Source of the DNA: Apostichopus japonicus | Taxonomy: Eukaryota; Echinodermata; Holothuroidea; Aspidochirotida; Stichopodidae | Reading direction: 5' to 3' | Length of the DNA: 64,000 nt | NCBI RefSeq assembly: GCF_037975245.1 | Contig: NC_092580.1 | Location: forward strand, 2,702,501-2,766,500 | Shown: piece after piece, positions 26,166 to 39,000 of the stretch | Layout: each line of letters begins with the position of its first letter | How positions within the stretch are numbered: the first letter of the stretch is position 1 | Notes under the pieces: model-generated | The model's input: the letters and a program-made list of their open reading frames with translations, nothing else | Told to the model about the DNA's origin: nothing | The model's database searches: none | Translations under genes and position numbers: made by a program

Positions 26166-29100
26166 TACGATTGACCAGAGACAAGTGCATCATACCAATT
26201 GATGTACACTGAAATCGCTTATGATCAGTGCTATCAGAGTAGTACACCCTCACTGCAATCTGTCAGTTCAGGCCATACTGAGACAAAGGTCTTGGACAGA
26301 CGTTTTTGAGTTACCTAAAGTATGACTAGGGCTTGAACTAAACAATATTATGTGCAAAACTAGCTTACAGGCTTGTACAGTTAGCCACTCTTTGCTAAAT
26401 CAACTCTTTGCATAGAAAACTTGATTATTATAACCAGTGTAATTTGAATTAATCCGTCTGGATTTACACAAACTCAGTTCTAAAATGTGTTTGCTTCAAG
26501 TTCGCTTTGGGTTGACCATGTGATAACTTCATCTGCTATTATGTCGAGAACCTCATGTAGATATGAACTGAACGCAACTTTCCCTTTGCATAATGCTTAT
26601 ATTAAGTTCCTTTTTAACATATCAAAAGCGATATTTTAGCTTATACCCTTTTATTAAAAGAGTTTTGTTTGTCTTAATGTTAGGAGAGAAGGTTGTCTGA
26701 GTTCTCAAACGTTTCCTTTGTTTTAGTGGAAAAACACTTAACTTCTTCAGTAACAAGCCATTAATATATATCCTTGAGAGAAAGGACCCCCTTTCGTTTT
26801 CGTAGCATTGTAAAGAAATAGTTCGCTGAACCTTGATGTTTGGTTTGGATTCAGTTTTCCATTCTGATATTAAGCAACAACAAGAGCAGTTTATTTGAAC
26901 CATCGTAAGTACAAACTGTGTCATAGACACATTTTTCTTTTTTTAATGTTTCCACCAACAAAATTATTTGGTACATTTTATGTATTTGATGGTTTCCATG
27001 TCCTTGTTAAAGTACATTGTCATTGGTTCAAAAGTTAGAAAATAAAGTTGTGTTGTTAACGGAGCAATATCTAGTTGTCTTTGATTAAATTGGTCTACTA
27101 AAATCTGTTGATATAACTCAAAAGTGTTGAGGTAACCCGCAGCCTAGAATATGCTAAGTAGAATCAACTTAAATATTCCAAGTTAACTCTAAAATTAATT
27201 GGTATTGGGGTGAACCTAAATTAGTCTTGTTAGTTTAAAGAGGAAAAGACGTGCTTTATCACCTCTAAACTTTTAGTAACCATAACTTGTCCAGCTTTTT
27301 CTCAAGAAAAAAAAATGATAAAGATTGAGTTTGACTTTGGTGATATCTGTTGCCATTATAACTTATGAGCAAACCAGTACTGTCAAATCTTACTTGAGGT
27401 GTGTCAGGGTTAGTGGAGTGAACTTTAAACGTTAAGTAATTTGGCAGCGGGTTATCTCGACGTTTTCAAGTTATCTTGACATGTTGCGTTTGACAGTGCA
27501 TGACTGACTGTATGATAATGTGTTGTTATATTGTTCCCGTTGTTTGTTGACCTTTGTTAATCTTTTATTGTCGAATCTAATATATGCACATATATACTAG
27601 ATGCGTATTTGCTGGAGACTGCACAACAAATGAACTTAAGTATACTCTGTGTTAATCTGTACTTGGTATTAGATAAGGTTTACCGTAATGTATTCCGAGG
27701 GGGAATCTTGTATAATTTCTTCCCCAATCACCATTCCCAATCACAAACTCTTTTGTGATTTGATGACGATTCACATTATATGAATAGTATGGCCTTGCAG
27801 GGAGGTGTTAGAGGTGTGATAGAGATAACTGTCAAAAGAAACTTTCCAAACAGCTAAGAAAAATATGATTTCATTTTTGAGATGTCACAGATTTAATGTT
27901 CGTTCACGCAAGACTGAATAATTGATCAAGTCAAATATGACATCTTCGAGGCAAATGTGGTTCAACTTTTTTTTTTTTAATTTATTTATTTATTACACCT
28001 CCCTGGGCATACACACTTCTCATAGTAGTTGAAACCTACAATGTTGAATATATCTTACTCATCTAGTCTTTATTTGACCCACTATCTTCCATCCATCCCC
28101 CATCCCCATGAAACTTCAGCCAGTTAGTCTGCAACTCCCTTTATCACAAAGATGTTAATGATAAGTTGACACTATGTGCATGAGAGTCATTCCCATTCAT
28201 CATCGTACTGGAGATAGACCCCAAGATTTTGGTTGTTGCTTTTATGTATATCTCTGATATGGAAATGAACGTTTTGTAGGCAAACCTTCCGAGTGGGGAA
28301 AATAATATACTGGGTGGGCATTTTCCCACCCAGTTAGTGTGTTATTTATACTTCCCAGGAGACAATGTCTCACTGATTGAATCCATTAACGCCAAGGAAA
28401 ACGTAAGCCAATTTGGTGCACTGTCCGTCGTGTACTGTAAATTACCTTCCCACTAAAACCCTATCCCTAATACCCCATAACATATCCCTTACACCCCGTA
28501 ACACACCCGTAACACCCCATAACGCATCCCTAATAATACATCCATTACAGCCCCTGCATGCATCAGAAGAAACGTGCGGCTATGAAATTAACTTGAACAT
28601 TACCTCTTGGCAATACATCATACAGTTGTCGTGCATAGAGCGGTAGAACAATTTCCTTCCCATCTTTATCTGTAGCGAAGACCTTCTTCGGTCTAATGAT
28701 GAAATGTAACGTGAGTGTCCTTCCTCTCCTTACTACTTTGGTATCTCTCCTTTCGTCTAGTGTTAACTCTTCTTTAAGTCTAACGAAGAAAGGAAGTTGC
28801 CGCTTGGACAACACCTCAGTTAATGGAGTATGGTAGACAGCGTTAAGTTCTTCCCCCGTTGGGACGAACTTTAAATCAACTTTCCTGACTTTCATCTGGC
28901 CAATCAGACGTGTATCTCTATGCTGCAAGATTTCGCTGTAGTACTCCGGTTCCGTGGAGCGAGTAGTGTCCCTACGCCGCGACATTCTGTCGAATGAAAA
29001 CCACACTTTGATGATAAATCAAGATATTTATCGACTGCAGTCGTTAAACGCATCCACATTTGTACATCTATATCACAATGTTAACTGTTGTCTCAATATT

Positions 29101-32100
29101 GGTGTATAGCGTATAGTTCCGTCTTATGGCAAGATTTCCCATTATGTTTCGGCGCGATACTCAAAACAACCTTTATACATATATACATACACACAACACT
29201 CAATATATACGTGATTACAAACCAAATCAACATGTTATGGCAACGTTTGCAAAATACATAACTCTATATACGTTCACGATATGATTACTACTGGGGAAAC
29301 CTGTCTTTGGCATGTAATTATAATGGCATTGCATATACATACAAAACTAAGAAAGTTTTTACCATTCACACACACACACATACATAGATGGATATTTTCA
29401 AATAGGTCGTGGCTGCACACAGCGTCCCAAATTACGGCCCAATAGGCCCTAAAGATGTGGGACGATTGGTCAGATACCTTGATGAGGTCCAGGACCTTCT
29501 GGTCGAACCAGTTTATCAAGGTTCGGTCCTTTGAGGACCCAGAAATTGTAAGTTCAATAGCGTTTTTTACAAAAATGGCTAGGCTAGGCCTAACGTTATG
29601 CCAACGTTAGGCTGTATTTGTAGAAAGTAAACAAAAGTAAACAACATTTGTACTAAGTTAAATCAGTCATAACTCTGTCAATCCTCAACAGATTTCAGAA
29701 AATAAGGTATCATCTGAAAGAGCAGCCCCAGAAGAACCTTTATCATACAATTTGAAGTCAATTTTGAAGTCCGTAGTGATTTTATTGTATTTTGGTGTTT
29801 TCCAATTAAAATTAAATTGCGACCTAATTTGCATATTATAATTTGCATATATTTGGAATTTTTTATAAAATTATCAATTCCAAATATTGTTCCCTATTGA
29901 TCTAAATCAACTTCCTAATAGAGAAGTTGTCCCTAACCTTTATAGCCAGCCCTAACAAGATAAGTGCCCCCAGACCCTAATTGTTTTCCCATCCCCAATG
30001 CAGTAAAGGGTTAAGCAAGTTATCAGTTACTGTCATCGTTTGTTCTGCATGCCTTTATATGAAAGAGCATAATTTAAAGTACTAATGGTGTGAAAATAGG
30101 GAGGATCGAAGGTGATATAAACCATTTTATAAAATCTTTGATTAAATGTTGATATTACTCCGAGCGAGCAGATGGAAGGGTGGGGGTTCAGTGTGCTAAA
30201 CTTGCTCCTCTTCTAGCTCAAAATTTAAACGGTCATGATGTGGAAGTTTGCAAATGCCATGATAGGCCAAGATCTCAGTTATCATGTGGTGGGTAGGATA
30301 TACCAGCTGAAATGGTTTGGCAATGTATGCTTTATTCATGTACCCCTCTTGTAGTTGTTTATTTATTTGATTTAGAAAGAAAGTAAATTGCACGATCCTT
30401 GGCTAATCTGCTGCATCAAGGTACGCACTGCCAGTCCAAGTACATATACAGCGCCAACAGAGCGCCGGTTGGAATAACCGGTTGCAAGAATTTCAACCAG
30501 TATTTACTTCCCATGCGGTTTACCGTGCTCAAATTTGGTTAAGACTTTCACATCCAGTGTGTAAATTTTAACCAGTTACATTGTTTAATATGTTTTAAAA
30601 TTTCAACCCGTAGTAAATCAAACGACCCCCGACTTATAGCCTACCAATACATTACAGGACCTTGTACTCTCACTACGAGGAATCTATGTACATATCATAA
30701 GTACGTGGTTCAATGTGTGATTTCTGTGGTAATCGACTTACTCCTGGCCTTACAGCGATTGTTTTACTTTGGGGATACCCAGTTTCTGTTAATTGAATCA
30801 AGTTAACGATCCAACAAAGCTAAATAAATCAATTTTCAATGAGTTTTCTTGTCGGAGGGAGGCTTCGAAAACAGTATTTCCCAATCACTGAAAATACAAA
30901 GAATGTCACTGCAGGACACGGTCAGTGACCTACTGTTTCAAAATAATTGGTATAGAAAGGTAGCAGTTGGTGAAGGCGATACAATCATCATATATCATAG
31001 GCTTACGTAGCCTAGCCTATCGTTCTCATACTTAACTAAAGACATAACGTTAGGCTTAGTAGTTGTGTAGTACTATGATGGTCAACACACTGATGTGATA
31101 AAAAGGCTTAAAAATGAGTAGCTTTTTGTTAATTAATATGAACACGAAAGGGAAATAATTAGGAATAGACAATTGGTGCTTGACTGTGTAAAAATGGCAC
31201 TGAGATGATCAATTGATATGTACATAAAACATTGTGTCTGTAAAAACAAACGAATAACATAACAGAAAATGTAGGCAGTACTTCCTTCCATCATCTATGT
31301 GCAAAATTAGCTAATGTGTATTCATAAATAAGACTAGAATGAAGGAAGGACTTCCGTAGACTTTTAAATAAAAGCTATGATCTAGAATGGAACTTATAAA
31401 CAAACGTCGCATAATTCTGGTCAATTTTAGTAAAACTTAGTACCAAATTGGCATACAAAGAGCATACGTTAGTAACGCACCAGCTACCGGTATCAGCTAC
31501 CACGAACGGGACTAGTACAACACCAAGTAAGTAGGTGGACTAAAATAAACTCTTAATATTTCAGTTTGATCCTTTGATAAGATTAAGAATTTTACTTGTT
31601 TCTGATATTGAATTCGAAATACATGACAAGTATGTTTACATCAAGTACGACAATGGTAACAACTGGGTCGAGATAATGAACCTACCTACAGTATTGGGCT
31701 CAATCAAAGAAAGTACTGCAAATTCAACTTATTTACAAATTTACGAAATAACTTGACAATGTACTGTAATCTTACATTAAATTACTTTGGCTAACTTTGG
31801 CAAGCTGTCGTTCCCCGTTTTCCAGTTACCTTTACCGATCATCATAGCTTAACAAAACTAGTAACAACGCTCTGCAGTGATTGGAAAAAGAAAGCGAAAA
31901 TGTACTCGTCGCGTGTCCAGAGTTCCACGTCTGGCCACCAAACAGAAAAAAAAAAGGCTTCACATGTATGTTTAGTGTTCGGTTTATGTTAGGTTAGCAA
32001 AAACAGTCGCCGGTTCAGGGAACTGATTTTGGAGTGTACACTCACTTTTTCAACCCCACACAGAAAGTAAAAATAGCGCAACCTTCAGTGTAGATTTGAT

Positions 32101-33059
32101 TATTTACCTATAATGTGTTGCCTGAATGTGCCTCGCAATGCACCATTTCATGTTCAAAATTTTATTTTTATATTTGTTTCTGGGGGAAAACCCCAAATCC
32201 GTACACGTGATACTGCTTAAACGAGACCAGAGCAACACCCCATTCTATTTAAAACCTGGATCGGCCCCTGGAAGATACTGGTACAAAGTTGTTTGAGTGA
32301 CCACAATGCCAAATTCTAGAAGCCAAGTTCCTCTGGCCAATTGCGACTTGGCATGCGTTTCAAGCACATACTTTATGCTCAATATAGTTTGCGTACGCAA
32401 ACGAAAATATTCTTCGCAAAAGTGTGAAGCCCAAGAATCCAATCAGAGAACGATAAACAAGAAATTAATTGTGCACTAATGTATCATGTATACATAAGAG
32501 AACTGTAGGTAAGCAAATCACAACGACATTACTCGGTCATATGACTTCCTTGTCCAATAAGATGATGGAATGAACATAGAAGTGTCGTGTGCAAATACTC
32601 CACATAATATGTAATAAAAGTGTCGTGTGCAAATACTCCACATAAATCATTTGCAGAAGTGTAAAACCAATAAAAAACATCTGAAATGAACTTCATTAGT
32701 ATAAGATCTGCTAAGAAACAAATAAAACAAACTAAAATTGAAGTGAGAAAGTACAAATTCGAAATAAAGTAATATCCATGAGAGATAGAAAATGTGGTAC
32801 GTTTTACAAATCCATTCAAAATTCAAAGAAAACACTCTCCAGAAATTCAAAATGCGGGATATGTTACACGCGATGCAGATCAATCTGTACAGCTGTAGAA
32901 ATATTGATAGGACTCAATATTCGTTTCGTTTGTGACCTGGGGTTATGATATATCAAGACTAAAATACTGACTGCAAGCATCCCCGAAACATAACCAAACT
33001 AAGTATAGTGTAGGCTACACTTTAAAGACGCAGTCAACTAACTCTTGTACACCAATTAA

Positions 33060-36000
33060 CTATCGGCGACCTTCTTTCTGTATCTCAATTAAAATTCGTT
33101 TTGCGTTTAACTTTGAAACACCCAATTCCTTGGTTAATATTTCTACGTCTAAATCATAGAGAAGCGCTCCGTCGACCCTTTCCTTTTCAAAATTCTCCGT
33201 TACGTCAGATAAGCCGATACTGCAGAGGAACTTTAACACATCTGCAACCGAGCCCTCTTTAAGAGAAGAGGTTACGGGTTCATGTTTCACGTATACGTGG
33301 TTTGACTTGATCTGTTTGTTTAACCGGGCGACTTCCTCCTCTAAGCTCGAAATTTTCAGCAAGTGTTGTCTTCTCTCCTTTTGAAGTTCCTGTAAGACAA
33401 ATCATTTAATGTAGTTGCAAGATCGAGGCATCAGAACAAAGCATTGTTAGGTACCAGAATGTTAAGATTTTGTGTGTGGGGGGGAGGGGGAGGGGGAGGG
33501 GGGGGGGGCTGAGTTGGGGAAAGTGCATGGTTGAGTTGAGGGGGCAAACATTTGGAAGTGCAAAACTGCACATGTATAAATGCACATCAAGGGCATTTCG
33601 ATGCCGTCAATGGACATTATACTGATTATTTATGTTCTGTTCGTTACATATACTTGCCTTTGAATATCGAACCTGACGCGAATGAATTTTTAACCATACC
33701 TTTCTTGTTTAAAATGAGTGATATGAAACGGACGAAATTATACTCACCGTAATCTTTGTTCTCAATTCCATCAGATCCTGTGTGAATAGAAAACAAGATG
33801 TAGGGTGAGATGGATGAGATTTTCGAAAAGATACTTACTTATTCAAATATATATTGGAAAACGATATATATTCCAAAACTTACTGGTTTCGATATTTACG
33901 AGTGACGAGCTTACCTGTCTCCCCACAACCTCAGCACCTCGTTCTACCGTGCCTAGAATGAACTCGTAACATTTTAATACTGTGCGCCCTCTTTGTCCAG
34001 ACCTCTCCTCCGGTCAATATCCATCCCTTCTTTGAAACCACCTCCCCCTTCCCGAAGTGATCCCTATCACACACCAGGGGCAATCTCGCCTACCCTCTTA
34101 GGAGATTCTTCCCTCAATTCTTTGGCTTTTGTTCCAACCAAGAGAATGAGATAACCTGTACGTCACATGCAATATACAATGTATAATACACATCAATAAG
34201 TACATATAAACACAGCTATACGACTCAGTAAATTTAAATGAAATCATGTGCTCAATCGCAAATGGTATAATGACTTAATTTAACCATCTCTATGCCAAAC
34301 ATGCCAAACTTTGACTTGTAACAATATTATTTTCTTTTTTTTTTCTATGACATTATACCACATATGCCGATGGGGTATCGGTAAGAATGAAAAGCTTACC
34401 GTTTTGTCATGTGATGGTGTTTTGTCATGTGAGGGTGTATGGCTGTTCCTTCGTGGTGCTGGAACGGGCGGGTACTGTACACTATTGTACGTGTCGTCAC
34501 TGTCAATTAGAAAATGAAAAATTTTGTTTCAATTAATTATTAACCTTACTTTAATTTCATAAATGATGCACAAATTTCCAATCTTCCCCATCTCTTTGCC
34601 GCGAATATAGTCAATATAAGACTTGTCAATTAGCCAGTAACAATTAGTTTTGGTTGCTTGACAGCATAAGGGGTCAAGAAACTACGCTTGACCCGAGGTT
34701 CAGCAAAAAGATATCGTAACAAGAATGCTATAATCGCCGGATGGACAACTAAAAAACTCCCCTCCCAACCTACTTTCTGGAAGCATCGTATGTCATTGCA
34801 TAGTGAAACGGGAAGAATGGTGACGATGATTTTAACCCCTTTCTATTGATTATCAAGTTAATGGTAAACATGTGTTTACTAACCATACAAAAGTGGAAAG
34901 GATCGAGTTCTTTACCTAAATGATGCGGCTCTCCTTTGTGATGTCGCTGGTTTTCTTGATACAGCAGGCTTTTTTTTATCAGGTGGGAGAGGAGTCGGTG
35001 GTGCTGTTCCGACTGTTTCCAGTTGCTTCTCTAATGATATTATCCGTCGTGTTTGCTCTGCGATAGTGTCATTTTTAGATTTAACCGATCCTTCAGTTAG
35101 TCTTGCTGCTAGCTCATACCCTTTTAATAAAGATACAAATACAAATACTGTCTTAAAAAAAAATATGAAAAGATGATGTGTGCCACGCATACATAAATCC
35201 ATCGGATGATAACATGAAAATGAAAGTAAGTGTAAGCCGATTATATAGACCAGTTAAAAATTAATTAGAAATCCACTTAAAAAAACTAAAATGGTTTCCT
35301 TCACTGATAAAGCAATTCAAACCGGAAAAATTCTCTTTATAGAAAATTCAATGAAAAAATAGGCAGCACGCCATTGGCTTTTACCGTTCCCAATAACTTG
35401 AGTATATTGTAAATATTAATTTTATCTAAAGCAATAAAAAAGATCCCATGTCATTTGCATAAGAACAAAATGTTATTTGAATTTTGAAAGGTTACAGAGT
35501 ATAAGAACAATTTTCTAGATCACTTCGGTTTTTATGACCATTTGTGAAAAATTCTATATCACAACGAAGACAGCTAATGAAAATATAATAGTAGGTCTAC
35601 GAAACGACGTATATACAGGGAAATAATTCATGTAGCCTACATACATCTTAAAATGACCAATCAAATCTTTAGTTAACGTTTTAAACAACTTAGTTTGAAA
35701 ATTGCACACATTTTGTAGTTTCTTTTTTATGGCGTTCCACCCAATGAGGTATTGGTAAGAATGAACAACTTACACTTTGTATGCTACAAAATATGTTTAC
35801 CCTCCAACAGATCGTTATAAACTCGTACACTTAAAGAAAGGCATTCTTCAGATATGATATATACTTGAAAGAAGAATCAAAGACACATAACAAAGGTTTT
35901 CGGATAGAAACACTGAAGGACTAACCTTCTTTACTATTCATCCATTCACGCAGGACATCTAGTAGCGGCTGCGGTATGCCGGTTAGATTGGGAGGGAGCG

Positions 36001-39000
36001 GTGTCCGGTCAACTTCACATAACCCCAGAGTCCAATTAACTAATGGGTATAATTGTGACACGCTGTCCGCCAGAATAGGACTTTGATCGGCGATGTACTC
36101 CACCATGACTGTTGAAGTAAGAGGGATAGCATACACTGCCTCAGCCAGGGGAACTGTGGCGATAACCTGGGCTTCGGCTTTGCACTCTTGAAGGGTGAAA
36201 CAGCAACTCTTATCCTCTGTCTTGCGAACTCTCTGAAGAACAGAAACACAAAGAAGAACGCCAATTTCGTAAAGTGTATACGTGTTGTATGGACAGCCTG
36301 CGAATGTCTGTCACTCTGTACTTATCTCATCTTCATGTACAGTTTAATTGTCAAACATCGTTTCGTCTTATGGTGTACATAAATTATGTCTATTATATAA
36401 AACCCGTTTTTCGACAAGGATATATTAAACTGCACAAAACCTTGCTTTTAGTGTTCCCTGAAGTTTTTTTACTGAGCAATCTAGTCTGTTAACAGCTGAA
36501 CTGTAATACATTTTGTATTAGTACCGTATTTAAGTGAAGCTATACATAATACCATACAATAATGCTAGGTTAAAACGTGTGTACTGTAGAATGATACGAT
36601 AATACAACCAAGTTGAAATCATGTAACAACATAATACAGCGATACCATGCTAATAAACGTCAGCATGCAGAAACATACTGATACCGTTACGTTTTAGAAC
36701 GCTAGCTTCTCAAAAACTAACAAGTGTATATTTTTTGGTAGATCGCATAAATATTGATCTCTTTTCTTTTAAAGACAGAACTGGCGAGTCCATTTTATTG
36801 ACAAAAGAACGTCTACCACATAATTTTCTTATCGGTGAGAGGAAGTCGGATTAGTAAAGTATATGGGTGATTATTAGTCTTGTCCTAAGTTGGTCCCTTG
36901 GATTCGCCACCTTTTTCATTTTCCAGTCACAAATAAAATGTGCTTACCAATGGAAGGTCATATTTCTTCATTATTTCTGAGAGATGGAGCGGCTGCTTGG
37001 ATATCATCGTGGTATACGAAGATGTGGTCATTTTCTCAGAAAAAGCAAACTGTTTTCTTGTTATTGTACTTTTTCCAACAAGGACCTAACAGAAAAAGAG
37101 ATAAAAATCAGCCCTTCAAAACATTTCTTGGGCATGTATCCCACGGTAGACCAATACTTACAAGGTGAGTTGCTCTGCATTGCAACTACGCCCCTCCACC
37201 CCTTCCCCCCCCCCCCCCCAACACTGTATGATATTTATATATATATATATATTGAGTTGGAATATCCAGAACAGTGAAAAAACGTCCCACCTCCACCGGG
37301 ATTCGACCCCGGGTCTCCCGCTTTATATGCAGACACCCTAACCAACAAGGCTATGAACGCTAAATGTATGTCCAGAGGTTCGAAACCAGTGAGGAAGGTC
37401 GTAATTCCACTGTAGGTGTTTGCCACCTGTATCGAACAATGCTAATTCTGTTTTGGTAACAAACACATTTTGCCTCATTTTAGAGATCAAATCAAGACGC
37501 TAACCAACTCGAATTCATCTGTGAATCCAATAGCCGGATCTCGAAAGAGATACTTTGGTCAATTTATCATAAATGAAATGGAAATAAACGACCAAAGAAG
37601 ATGAATATACATATATATTTCAATATGAGTTGGAAAATTCAGAACAGTGAAAACAGGATGGATGTGGCATTGTTAACCAGTTAACGTTAACCAGGGTCCA
37701 TGAATACACCATACTCCCTGCCCACTCAACCCAATAACTATCAACCTAAATTATATGTAACAACATGTCATTTTGTTTTGATCCTAACTATTTAAAAGGT
37801 ATATAGCTGTGCAGATGCAGTAAACACTTATCAGTCAAGAAAGCATGTTGTGAATAATCTTACCTTTAGTTGCCCGCGACGTTCGATGTGACTGACGTCA
37901 ATAATTTCTCCCGCCTCTTGGGATTCGTCTGGATGACCCGAAGACACTGCAGCGAGAATCCGTAAACGTTTTGGAAGAGGCTTTGATTGAATGACTTCAG
38001 CTGTACCTTGAAACACTTTGTCATCGTGATGAGGTTCTGTAAATTAATGAAATTACAAATGATTTATCACTGATGATTCAAACACATTATAACATATGTA
38101 ATCTGCATGTGGGCGATCATGGGCATAATTTGCTACCTGGTCAGTGACCCCACCAGCGGCGTTGTGGACTTGGAACAAGGGGGAATAAGAGAGAAAATTT
38201 GACATTGATTTGTCTGCTTCATTGATGGTAAGACAGATATGTACCAAATAAAGATTCGGTTTGGGCTGTATTACTTTCTCTGAAAGATATAGTGAAGGAC
38301 ACAGTCCAGTATTTTACAGAAAGACAAAGATTACTAGATTACTGTAGATGCCAAAATTCATGATCAAAAATCCAAATATTTGGACCTGTTGCAAAAGTGT
38401 CTACATACTGTAAGGTTTGAGGCTAAGCACAACCTTTTTAAAAGAGTTGTTAGGAATATGAGCAACTTTACTGGTAATTACTTTAATGATTTTAATTACT
38501 ATGTATTGTCAACTCGACACCAATTGATGCAAGCAACTCCTCATTATTTTTTGTCCAGCTGTTGTGGTTGAAAATGTGACTGGTTTAAATGTTTCGTTTC
38601 TTTCAGAAAGAAATGTTAAGGCAATACCAAGTGAAATTATGTCTTCATATACGGTTTCAGTCACATATACCATCACGTTTGATGGGACGGATTATCATAA
38701 AAATATCAATATCATAAAAATATCAAAATTTTTGTTGTTGTGATTGGCAGTGATAGTACGGTCATTCTGTACTAGCAGATATACCAGCCATTATAGTTGA
38801 TGGGCACAATGTATGGCTTGTAGTAAAGTTGCATAGCACTGTTTATATATCAAAGCCACATTGGAGCATATAACGTGACAGAGACAGAAAACTATCAAGT
38901 TATTTGTCCAGGTAATCTTAAAGATAACTACACTCTGCCTTCTTACACTATCAGTATCAGCGATGCTAAGGTGGTTGTGTTGAGACACTGTATTTGTACA

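Larger units (their letters stand above)
19838..28985 (-). pseudogene. CABIT-SAM adaptor gene, middle copy, frameshifted by a 116-bp exon deletion
   Basis: Exons correspond one to one with the other copies: 28604-28985, 24507-24679, 23596-23733, 22689-22879, 21680-21884, 21162-21261, 20692-20739, 20525-20554, 19838-20173. Exon 4 is 191 bp instead of 307 bp: 116 bp are missing between the AAGAGTT and GATCAAAG sequences. Because 116 is not a multiple of three, the normal frame meets TGA at the junction and the product ends after 240 residues, losing the end of the CABIT region, both coiled coils and the SAM domain. All other exons remain open with intact splice signals, so the break is recent. 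The SAM exon has a two-residue insertion (PQAEPV) relative to the other copies. A transcribed truncated protein or an assembly error are alternatives. Confidence 0.8.
16886..30010. repeat. tandem repeat unit 2 (13.1 kb)
   Basis: Second direct repeat, bounded by TTAAGCAAGTTATCAGTTAC at 16886 and 30011. It holds the broken middle gene copy, about 2.9 kb of gene-free 3' flank (16886-19837) and about 1 kb of 5' flank. Its outer parts match unit 1 most closely. Its central part, from about 20.13-20.19 kb to 26.96-27.03 kb, matches unit 3 almost base for base, including the SINE. It has the empty target site of the unit-1 transposon at about 17830. Confidence 0.93.

Noticed and set aside
26622-26930. 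Minus-strand 102-codon frame in intron 1 (also 39979-40287)
   Set aside because: Disrupted in unit 1, no recognisable domain, and located in the large intron 1 of the host gene.
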